NCBI GenBank assembly: GCA_937121005.1
Contig: CAKZKB010000250.1
Location: forward strand, 1-11,204
Length of the DNA stretch: 11,204 nucleotides
Direction of reading: 5' to 3'
DNA from: an uncultured cyanobacterium
GTDB lineage: Bacteria; Cyanobacteriota; Cyanobacteriia; Cyanobacteriales; Geitlerinemataceae
Positions 5,175-11,128 of the stretch are shown here, one piece after another. Numbering within the stretch: position 1 is the stretch's first letter; each line of letters starts with the position of its first letter. The position numbers were made by a program, and so were the translations under genes. The notes beneath the pieces are model-generated. The model worked only from the letters and a program-made list of their open reading frames with translations, did no database searches and was not told the DNA's origin.

Positions 5175-6839
5175 TAGTCGATTGCCCTCAATAATTGTAT
5201 GCACTTGCCACTCTGGATCGGTATTGGGAAAATCGGTGCGGTAATGTCCGCCGCGACTTTCTTGACGAAATAGGGCGCTTTTGAGGATGAGATCGCTGAT
5301 ATCGAGTAGATTTAATGTTTCGGCGGCTAGCTTTAATTGCTTGGCTGCTTCTGGGGAAGAAATCTGGAGATCTTCGCCGGGAGAACGTTGTAATATCGGT
5401 TGGCAGATTGGGGTGTTGGCAAGGCGATCGCGCCAGACTCGCACCCGATCGATGGCAGACTCTAGCAGTTCGCTGTGGCGACAGATCCCGGCACTTTGCC
5501 ACATTAAGGCGGGCAGTTCTTGGCGAATTTTGTCGATTTCTGCGGCAGTTTCGCTCCAGTTTTTGCCGTCAAGTATTGTTAATTCGTTGTTAGAACTGGG
5601 CGCATTAGCTTCTATTTCTAAATAGCGAAATTCCCCGGCAAACACGACGCATTCGAGTAAAGAATTACTGGCCAAGCGATTGGCTCCATGTACTCCCGTA
5701 CTGGCAGTTTCGCCAATGGCATACAGACCCGAAACCGAGGTTAAATTGCGGCGATCGACGGCAATTCCTCCCATCCAATAATGGGCGGCGGGGGCAACAG
5801 GAATCGGGCGATCGAACAAATCGACTCCCCATTTTTTGCACTTTTTAATGATGTTGGGAAAGCGATGGCGAATGCGATCGAGATTGATGGGTCGCAAGTC
5901 GAGATAAACTCGCGCCGTTGCTGGATCGGATGCGGTTTTTTGTAAGTGTTTGAAGATGGCACGACTGACCACATCTCGAGGTGCAAGTTCGCCGGACGGA
6001 TGGTAATCGAAGGCGAAACGGCGGCCGTTTTCATCTACCAAATGTGCGCCTTCCCCGCGCACGGCTTCGCTGATTAGAAAATGGGGTGCGCCCGGTTCGC
6101 TTAATGCTGTTGGATGAAATTGGAAGAACTCCAAATCGCGCAGCGTTGCCCCCGCCCGCCACGCTAACGCTACGCCATCCCCAGTGCTAACGGCGGGATT
6201 GGTGGTTTTCGCAAAGACTTGACCGCCGCCACCTGTGGCTAAAATCACCGCACTGGCCCCGATCCAACGAACGCGATCGCCCGCTAGCAGCCGAATCCCT
6301 CGACAGCGATTTGTCGCTTCGTCGATCCACAAACTTAACGCAAATGCGGCCGAGAGGACTTGAATATTTTTACGTTCTAAAACGCGAGTGGTGAGAATAT
6401 CGACAATGGCCCGTCCTGTGGTATCTTTAGAATGTAAGACCCGCGATCGCGAATGTGCCGCTTCCAACGTCATGGCTAGCTGACCGTCGTGGCGATCGAA
6501 GGCCACACCAATATCGACTAAGGCCGCGATCGCCTCTGGGGCCTGGCGGGCCAAAAATTCAACGGCGGCGCGATCGCACAACCCCGCACCTGCGGCCAGG
6601 GTATCCTCAATATGCAGCAGTGGCGAATCTTGGGGATCCATGGCCGCCGCAATTCCCCCCTGGGCCCACTGACTCGATCCGGTTCGCAGGGTATCTTTGC
6701 TGATTAAACCGACTCGGAACTGTTCGGGCAAGCACAACGCCGCATAAAGCCCGGCCGCGCCTGCACCGACGACCAAAACATCGAGTTGAGAAGGAAAATC
6801 GCGATCGGAGGATGTTGACATTGGCCCCTGATTTTGCAT
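5154..6839 (-). CDS. nadB: L-aspartate oxidase
   Basis: NadB oxidises L-aspartate to iminoaspartate, the first step of de novo NAD synthesis, using FAD in the cytoplasm. The 561-residue product has the dinucleotide fold VVGAGAAGLYAA (23-34), SSQWAQGGIAAA (55-66), HSRSRVLHSKDTTGRAI (129-145) and ATGGGGQVF (201-209). FFQFHPTAL (238-246) contains active-site His242, and SEAVRGEGAHL (257-267) and APRDVVSRAI (286-295) contain Arg288. AAHYWMGGI (351-359) contains His353, and GETASTGVHGANRLASNSLLE (376-396) contains Arg388. The succinate-dehydrogenase-type helical C-terminal domain ends with ESRGGHYRTDFP (527-538). All expected catalytic residues are present. An in-frame ATG at 6821 (Met7) follows AGGGG at a short 3-base spacing and may be the true start. 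The C-terminus runs into a heptanucleotide array. It diverges from sodB. Confidence 0.97.
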   Translation of the reverse strand: MQNQGPMSTSSDRDFPSQLDVLVVGAGAAGLYAALCLPEQFRVGLISKDTLRTGSSQWAQGGIAAAMDPQDSPLLHIEDTLAAGAGLCDRAAVEFLARQAPEAIAALVDIGVAFDRHDGQLAMTLEAAHSRSRVLHSKDTTGRAIVDILTTRVLERKNIQVLSAAFALSLWIDEATNRCRGIRLLAGDRVRWIGASAVILATGGGGQVFAKTTNPAVSTGDGVALAWRAGATLRDLEFFQFHPTALSEPGAPHFLISEAVRGEGAHLVDENGRRFAFDYHPSGELAPRDVVSRAIFKHLQKTASDPATARVYLDLRPINLDRIRHRFPNIIKKCKKWGVDLFDRPIPVAPAAHYWMGGIAVDRRNLTSVSGLYAIGETASTGVHGANRLASNSLLECVVFAGEFRYLEIEANAPSSNNELTILDGKNWSETAAEIDKIRQELPALMWQSAGICRHSELLESAIDRVRVWRDRLANTPICQPILQRSPGEDLQISSPEAAKQLKLAAETLNLLDISDLILKSALFRQESRGGHYRTDFPNTDPEWQVHTIIEGNRLTMSNEQ

Positions 6840-6943
6840 CTAGTTTACCCGATCGCGGCCAATTTTGGATCGGCGCGATCGCCCGCCCCGCTTCCAGACC
6901 CCACAACGCCGCGATCGCGGTGTTATCGGTTAGTTTATCGGTA

Positions 6944-6972
6944 ATTATAGATAAAAATCTATCTTTAGACAG
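6944..6972 (-). promoter_or_regulatory. Promoter candidate for nadB
   Basis: A perfect TATAAT lies on the minus strand at 6949-6944, about 105 bases upstream of the nadB start. The -35 position with a 17-base spacer is CTGTCT (6972-6967), which is a poor match. It lies back to back with the sodB promoter candidate. Confidence 0.4.
6947..6962. promoter_or_regulatory. Inverted repeat ATAGAT-N4-ATCTAT, possible operator
   Basis: A perfect 6-base inverted repeat with an AAAA centre overlaps the nadB -10 and ends 15 bases before the sodB -35. Its place between two divergent promoters suits a binding site for a shared regulator. The surrounding AT-rich sequence might fit a Fur-type site, but I cannot assign a regulator. 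Confidence 0.35.
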
Positions 6973-6977
6973 AGTAA

Positions 6978-7006
6978 TTGACAGTACGCACAAAAAGTGG
7001 GATAGT
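6978..7006 (+). promoter_or_regulatory. Promoter candidate for sodB
   Basis: A perfect TTGACA (6978-6983) is followed after 17 bases by GATAGT (7001-7006). Transcription would start near 7013, giving a leader of about 95 bases. TAGTAT (7003-7008) is an alternative -10 with a 19-base spacer. Confidence 0.6.
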
Positions 7007-7014
7007 ATTTAGAA

Positions 7015-7034
7015 GTGGGGCGATCGTGCCTCAC
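7015..7034 (+). other. Possible hairpin at the 5' end of the sodB leader
   Basis: GTGGGGC and GCCTCAC can pair over seven bases with one G-U pair around the loop GATCGT. If transcription starts near 7013, the hairpin would sit at the very 5' end of the mRNA. A stabilising role is inferred only. Confidence 0.3.
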
Positions 7035-7108
7035 TCTCAATCAAGTTTGGGTAGCCTGAGAACGCATTGCCCGATTTGTAAAGAACTGACTAGAGGTTAA
7101 AAGAACGC

Positions 7109-7708
7109 ATGGCTTACGCACTTCCCGATTTACCCTACGACTACAGCGCTCTAGAACCCCATATCTCCAAAACCACCCTCGAATTCCATCACGACAAGCA
7201 TCACAACAAGTACGTTAACACCTACAACGAACTTGTTAAAGAAGCCGGGATGGATGACAAGTCCATCGAAGAGGTGATTAAGGCAATTGCAGGCGATTCT
7301 TCTCAGCAAAAACTGTTTAACAACGCCGCGCAAGCCTGGAATCATACCTTTTTCTGGAATTCGCTCAAACCCGGTGGCGGTGGCGAACCCAGTGGCGAAG
7401 TCGGCGATAAAATTAAAGCTGATTTCGGTAGCTTCGACAAATTCAAAGAAGAGTTTTCGACGGCTGCTTCGACTCAATTCGGTAGCGGTTGGGCCTGGTT
7501 GGTACTCGATGGCGGTAGCCTGAAAGTGGTGAAAACCCCTAACGCGGTTAACCCCTTAGTGGACGGTCAAACCCCGTTGCTAACCTTAGATGTTTGGGAA
7601 CACGCCTACTATTTGGACTATCAAAATGCCCGCGCCAAATTCATCGAGACGTTCTTGAGCAGTTTGGCGAATTGGGACTTCGTTAAAGAGAATATGGCCA
7701 AAGCCTAA
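7109..7708 (+). CDS. sodB: Superoxide dismutase, iron type
   Basis: SodB converts superoxide to oxygen and hydrogen peroxide; in cyanobacteria the Fe form is the soluble cytosolic enzyme. The 199 residues equal the usual length. Metal ligands are visible as His27 (in EFHHDKHHNKYV), His79 (in AWNHTFFW), Asp161 and His165 (in DVWEHAYYLDYQNARAKF). Gln75, in NNAAQAWNHT, is the active-site Gln position characteristic of iron rather than manganese enzymes. GGGGEPSG (89-96) and FGSGWAWLV (124-132) are typical of the family. There is no signal peptide. ATG at 7109 begins the standard MAYALPDLPY start. A -35/-10 pair lies about 100 bases upstream, and a strong intrinsic terminator formed from a dispersed repeat follows at 7837-7858. 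It is transcribed alone, diverging from nadB. Confidence 0.98.
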   Translation: MAYALPDLPYDYSALEPHISKTTLEFHHDKHHNKYVNTYNELVKEAGMDDKSIEEVIKAIAGDSSQQKLFNNAAQAWNHTFFWNSLKPGGGGEPSGEVGDKIKADFGSFDKFKEEFSTAASTQFGSGWAWLVLDGGSLKVVKTPNAVNPLVDGQTPLLTLDVWEHAYYLDYQNARAKFIETFLSSLANWDFVKENMAKA

Positions 7709-7734
7709 TTAATTTCTCCGCAACGTTAGGAACA

Positions 7735-7752
7735 GTCACGAGATCTCGTGAC
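7735..7752. promoter_or_regulatory. Perfect 18-base palindrome after sodB
   Basis: GTCACGAGATCTCGTGAC is exactly self-complementary, 26 bases after the sodB stop. As RNA it would form a 7-base stem with a GATC loop but no T-run follows. As DNA it has the symmetry of a dimeric regulator site. No role is proven. Confidence 0.4.
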
Positions 7753-7758
7753 GCAACG

Positions 7759-7852
7759 ATTCAGGTATCCTAGTATACACTGCTGCGGGAACCCGGTTTC
7801 TGGAAAGACGGACTCGAATTTCGTCTGGCCACAAGCAAGAAACCGGGTTTCT
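7759..7852. repeat. Copy of the ATTCAGGT palindromic element, right end lost
   Basis: The left end is ATTCAGGTA (7759-7767), and the arm resembles the copy at 3103. The inner palindromes are GGGAACCCGGTTTCT (7787-7801) and AGAAACCGGGTTTCT (7838-7852), with starts 51 bases apart as in the Uma2-flanking copies. The central stem GACGGA/TTCGTC pairs fully, counting one G-T wobble. The expected right terminus ACCTGAAT is missing and a T-run stands in its place. Confidence 0.82.
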
Positions 7853-7858
7853 TTTTTT
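7837..7858 (+). terminator. Rho-independent terminator of sodB
   Basis: AAGAAAC-CGG-GTTTCTT forms a 7-base stem and is followed by more T residues (T-run 7852-7858). It is the right inner palindrome of the dispersed element, so the repeat seems to have been adopted as a terminator. It lies about 130 bases after the sodB stop. Confidence 0.7.
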
Positions 7859-7870
7859 CAGTCGGTATTT

Positions 7871-7899
7871 TTGCCATCTCTCAGATAATATTGTATCTT
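7871..7899 (+). promoter_or_regulatory. Weak promoter candidate for the 68-residue gene and ppk1
   Basis: TTGCCA (7871-7876) and TATCTT (7894-7899) are separated by 17 bases and lie directly after the sodB terminator. The hexamers match consensus at five and four of six positions. No better pair is visible before 7942. Confidence 0.35.
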
Positions 7900-7941
7900 A
7901 AAGAGAGTTTAACCTCGATTCGATCGCTTATTTGGTAAAAT

Positions 7942-8148
7942 ATGGACGCTCGCGATTTAGCCCGCTATATTGAAGCCACCAATGGCATGGCCAAACCTTG
8001 GCTGCTGATGCAGTTACGCATAAAAAAGTTACAAGAGCGACGATCGTCCCTATCGGACGCAGAGTACGAGCGCGAACTGGCTAATTTGCACCAAGAGTGG
8101 GCGAAGTTGGGAGAATGGTGGCGCGGTATCGAAGATGAAGTATTTTAA
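7942..8148 (+). CDS. Small hypothetical protein upstream of ppk1
   Basis: The 68-residue product is soluble, helical-looking and rich in Arg, Leu, Glu and Trp. MDARDLARYIEAT leads into AKPWLLMQLRIKKLQERR, then SDAEYERELANLHQEW and the end GEWWRGIEDEVF. The two long amphipathic stretches (about 15-35 and 40-56) suggest a helical hairpin or coiled coil. It has no cysteines, no signal peptide and no motif I can tie to a function. I have an impression of similar short proteins in cyanobacteria, but no named family. It has no clear Shine-Dalgarno. It lies on the same strand as ppk1 with 44 bases between and no terminator, so the two may be cotranscribed. Codon use and composition resemble its neighbours, which supports a real gene. 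Confidence 0.7.
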   Translation: MDARDLARYIEATNGMAKPWLLMQLRIKKLQERRSSLSDAEYERELANLHQEWAKLGEWWRGIEDEVF

Positions 8149-8162
8149 CCCAACACGACCCC

Positions 8163-8183
8163 ATTACTGATTACCAATTACCC
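8163..8183. repeat. Short heptanucleotide array ATTACTG/ATTACCA/ATTACCC
   Basis: Three 7-base units sharing ATTAC fill the gap between the 68-residue gene and the ppk1 start codon, ending nine bases before the ATG. The array occupies the place where a Shine-Dalgarno would be expected, and none is seen. Confidence 0.65.
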
Positions 8184-8192
8184 ATAAAAAAA

Positions 8193-10394
8193 ATGCCCCG
8201 ACCGAAAAAAGCAACCGAGGAACAACCGAAAAAAGAACGAGAACGCGACACCGAAACGGCGATCGCGCCAGAGGCGATCGACTTTCGCGATCCTCAGTAT
8301 TATTTTAACCGCGAATTGAGTTGGCTAGAATTTAACGATCGCGTTTTGCACGAAGCCTTAGACGATCGCACGCCTCTGTTAGAACGGCTCAAATTCCTCG
8401 CGATTTTTAGTTCCAACCTAGACGAGTTTTTTATGGTGCGGGTTGCGGGGTTAAAGCAACAAGTAGAAGCCAATGTTTCTAAGCGCACCCCCGACGGACG
8501 CACCCCCGAGGATCAACTGCGCGACATTCGCACTCGCCTCGAACCGATCGTCGTCACCCAACACCAACATTTTAACCAAAAACTGCGGCCGTTGATGACA
8601 AAGTTCGGCATTTATCTACTCGACTATATCGATCTCGACTCCGAACAGCGCACCTATTTACAACAGTATTTTGAAGAGCAAATTTTCCCAGTTCTCACCC
8701 CTCTAGCGGTGGATCTCAGCCATCCTTTCCCTTTTATTTCTAACCTCAGTCTTAACTTAGCCGTTTCCGTGCGCGATCCGGACTTCGATCGCGAATATTT
8801 TGCCCGCCTTAAAGTTCCCAAAGTCTTACCCCGTTTCGTACAATTACCAACGGAATTGAGCCGCACGCCAACAGGAGACGAATCTGTCTGGATGGGGGTT
8901 CCTTTAGAACAAGTCATCGCCCACAATTTAGATTACTTGTTTCCCGGTATGGACGTGCGCGAATACCATCCGTTTCGCGTCACTCGCAACGCCGATTTAG
9001 CAGTAGAAGAAGACGAAGCCGATGACTTGTTACTTGCCATCGAAAAAGAACTTCGGAAGCGACGTTTGGGGGGATCGGTGGTGCGCTTAGAAATTCAAGC
9101 GGATATGCCCGACTCCGTGCGCCAAACCCTAATTCAAGAAATGTACTTGCAGCCAGAAGATGTGTACGAGGTTGAAGGCATTTTAGGGTTAAGCGACTTG
9201 ATGACATTTATCGGTTTACCCTTACCGGATCTCAAAGATCCGCCTTGGAATGCAACGTTACCGCCTCGGTTGCGTCATGGGATCGAACTCGAAGATCTGA
9301 CGGCGGAAGCGGAACTGAAAATTGATTTCTTCCAAGAAATTCGCGAAGGTGGCGACCTTTTGGTACACCATCCCTATCATTCTTTTAGTGCGACGGTGCA
9401 GCAGTTTATCGCCCAAGCAGCCCGCGATCGCGATGTCCTGGCGATTAAGATGACATTATACCGCACATCGGGAGATTCGCCCATCATTCGATCGCTGATT
9501 TCGGCGGCAGAAAATGGCAAGCAAGTCGCCGTTTTAGTGGAACTCAAAGCCCGTTTTGACGAAGAAAATAACATCCTTTGGGCGCGAAAACTGGAGCGGG
9601 CTGGAGTTCATGTCGTTTACGGTTTAGTCGGCTTAAAAACCCATACCAAAACTTTAATGGTGGTACGCCGCGAAGAAGGCAGTATTCGCCGCTACATTCA
9701 CATCGGTACGGGGAATTACAACCCGAAAACGGCCAAGTTGTACACCGATTTAGGATTGCTCACTTGTCGCGAAGAGATTGGTGCAGATCTGACGGATTTG
9801 TTTAACTTTTTAACAGGCTATTCCCGCCAGCGATCGTACCGGAAACTGCTGATTGCCCCGGTAAATATGCGCGATCGCACCATCGAACTGATCGAACGGG
9901 AAATCGAACATTGCAAACAGGGTAACTCCGGTCGCATTGTCGCTAAAATGAACTCTCTTGTCGATCCCGAAATTATTGCCACGCTGTACAAAGCCTCTGG
10001 TGCGGGGGTAAAAATTGACGCGATCGTCCGGGGAATTTGTTGTTTGCGTCCGGGGGTCAAAGGTGTCAGCGAAAATATCCGCGTTATTAGCATTATCGGT
10101 CGCTTTTTAGAACATTCGCGCATCTACTTTTACCAAAACGGCGGTAACGAAGAGGTGTATATTGGTAGTGCGGACTGGATGCCCCGAAATCTCGATCGCC
10201 GCGTGGAGGCGATCGTCCCCATCGAAAGTTCTGAAATCGTGCAAGACTTACAAGAAATTCTCGGTATCATGCTTTCGGATAACCGCCAATCCTGGGAGTT
10301 ACAATCGGATGGTTCCTACGTTCAACGTCGCCCCCGAGATAACGCCTCGGAAAATTCATCTCATAAAATTTTAATGGACATGGCCCGTCAGTAA
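8193..10394 (+). CDS. ppk1: Polyphosphate kinase 1
   Basis: PPK1 reversibly polymerises the gamma-phosphate of ATP into polyphosphate, storing phosphate and energy. The 733-residue product starts with a Lys/Glu-rich extension (1-30), then the N-terminal domain YYFNRELSWLEFNDRVLHEA (36-55) and FSSNLDEFFMVRVAG (72-86). The head domain contains PVLTPLAVDLSHPFPF (166-181). The catalytic domains include LLVHHPYHSF (389-398), IKMTLYRTS (418-426) and LVELKARFDEE (448-458). GLKTHTKTLMV (480-490) contains the autophosphorylated-type His484. HIGTGNYNPKTAKLYTD (503-519) and RFLEHSRIYFY (637-647) follow, the latter with the second conserved His641. YIGSADWMPRNLDRRVE (656-672) completes the set. Length and motifs agree with full, active PPK1. 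ATG at 8193 follows an A-run without a clear ribosome site; the next in-frame Met is residue 81, too late. It is probably cotranscribed with the 68-residue gene. Confidence 0.98.
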   Translation: MPRPKKATEEQPKKERERDTETAIAPEAIDFRDPQYYFNRELSWLEFNDRVLHEALDDRTPLLERLKFLAIFSSNLDEFFMVRVAGLKQQVEANVSKRTPDGRTPEDQLRDIRTRLEPIVVTQHQHFNQKLRPLMTKFGIYLLDYIDLDSEQRTYLQQYFEEQIFPVLTPLAVDLSHPFPFISNLSLNLAVSVRDPDFDREYFARLKVPKVLPRFVQLPTELSRTPTGDESVWMGVPLEQVIAHNLDYLFPGMDVREYHPFRVTRNADLAVEEDEADDLLLAIEKELRKRRLGGSVVRLEIQADMPDSVRQTLIQEMYLQPEDVYEVEGILGLSDLMTFIGLPLPDLKDPPWNATLPPRLRHGIELEDLTAEAELKIDFFQEIREGGDLLVHHPYHSFSATVQQFIAQAARDRDVLAIKMTLYRTSGDSPIIRSLISAAENGKQVAVLVELKARFDEENNILWARKLERAGVHVVYGLVGLKTHTKTLMVVRREEGSIRRYIHIGTGNYNPKTAKLYTDLGLLTCREEIGADLTDLFNFLTGYSRQRSYRKLLIAPVNMRDRTIELIEREIEHCKQGNSGRIVAKMNSLVDPEIIATLYKASGAGVKIDAIVRGICCLRPGVKGVSENIRVISIIGRFLEHSRIYFYQNGGNEEVYIGSADWMPRNLDRRVEAIVPIESSEIVQDLQEILGIMLSDNRQSWELQSDGSYVQRRPRDNASENSSHKILMDMARQ

Positions 10395-10436
10395 TCGAAC
10401 TCGTGCTATAGTAAGGTAAAACCAGTCTAGATCGAG

Positions 10437-10559
10437 GGTAAGCATTCAGGTGGCACTCAGAAACCCGGTTTCTCAACGGATAAACTCGAATTTTATCTGG
10501 AGATCTGCCAGAAACCGGGTTTCTACGCCTGTTGACGATCGGACACCTGAATAGTTACC
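10437..10559. repeat. Complete copy of the ATTCAGGT palindromic element, left of the Uma2 gene
   Basis: The termini GGTAAGCATTCAGGTG (10437-10452) and CACCTGAATAGTTACC (10544-10559) are inverted repeats matching at 14 of 16 positions. The inner palindromes AGAAACCCGGTTTCT (10459-10473) and AGAAACCGGGTTTCT (10510-10524) are exact reverse complements. The central stem GATAAA/TTTATC (10479-10484, 10492-10497) pairs perfectly. It encodes no protein, so it is a MITE-like or REP-like element. Directly after it, ATTCAGGTAAC (10560-10570) repeats the terminal motif and supplies the AGG in front of the Uma2 start. Confidence 0.88.
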
Positions 10560-10571
10560 ATTCAGGTAACA

Positions 10572-11126
10572 ATGATTGCCGTTCCCCACTACATCAGTCC
10601 TAAAGACTATCTCGAAATCGAACGCGAGAACCCCATCCGCCACGAGTATCGGTGCGGACTGGTTTATGCTATGGCTGGCGGTACAGATAACCACGATCGC
10701 ATCGCCCTCAATTTACTCACTCTCGTTAACCTTCACCTAGGCGACTCAAGCTGTCGATTTCATTCCGGTAACGTCAAAGTCAACTACAAAGACGAGTTTT
10801 ATTACTATCCCGATGCTTTCGTAACCTGCGACTCTCGCGATCGCGCCGATCGATACATCAAACGATACCCCAAGCTAATTGTAGAAGTCCTCTCAAACAG
10901 TACGCAAACCTTTGACTCGGGCAAAAAATTTGAAGACTACAAACAACTTGAATCCTTAGAAGAATACGTTTTGATTTCTCAAGATACGCAACGCATCGAA
11001 TGTCGCCGTCGCACCTCGACTAACACCTGGGAAACAAGCGTTTACGAGACGGGCGATCTCGTCCCTCTCAAAAGTATCGACCTGGAATTTGCGATCGCCG
11101 AACTCTATCGCGGTTTAGATGGCTGA
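10572..11126 (+). CDS. Uma2-family (DUF820) putative PD-(D/E)XK endonuclease
   Basis: The 184-residue product has the normal length and order of Uma2 (DUF820) proteins, which are numerous in cyanobacteria and whose biological role is not established. ISPKDYLEIERENPIRHEYRCGLVYAMAGG (8-37, read with breaks at 20 and 30) is the usual opening with Glu25. YYYPDAFVTC (77-86) gives the catalytic-type Asp81, LIVEVLSNST (102-111) gives Glu105, and FDSGKKFEDYKQL (114-126) gives the Lys118/Lys119 and Tyr123 region. The PD...ExV...K set of a restriction-like nuclease fold is therefore complete. ATG at 10572 has AGG five bases upstream, inside repeat sequence. Copies of the palindromic element end 12 bases before it and begin two bases after its stop, which suggests that gene and repeats may have spread together. 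No methylase or toxin partner is visible. Confidence 0.92.
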   Translation: MIAVPHYISPKDYLEIERENPIRHEYRCGLVYAMAGGTDNHDRIALNLLTLVNLHLGDSSCRFHSGNVKVNYKDEFYYYPDAFVTCDSRDRADRYIKRYPKLIVEVLSNSTQTFDSGKKFEDYKQLESLEEYVLISQDTQRIECRRRTSTNTWETSVYETGDLVPLKSIDLEFAIAELYRGLDG

Positions 11127-11128
11127 AC

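Noticed and set aside
6607..6993. 128-codon minus-strand frame at the nadB 5' end and its upstream region
   Set aside because: It overlaps the nadB N-terminus out of frame and runs through both promoter candidates. The residues coming from the nadB part read as out-of-frame sequence.
7837..7858. CRISPR-like or tRNA-like interpretation of the AGAAACC palindromes
   Set aside because: The copies are dispersed over kilobases, not regularly spaced with unique spacers, and no cloverleaf or cas gene is present.
10532..10560. Outward promoter (TTGACG plus a -10) inside the element, facing the Uma2 gene
   Set aside because: TTGACG is a good -35, but at 16-18 bases there is no acceptable -10 (TTACCA at 17).
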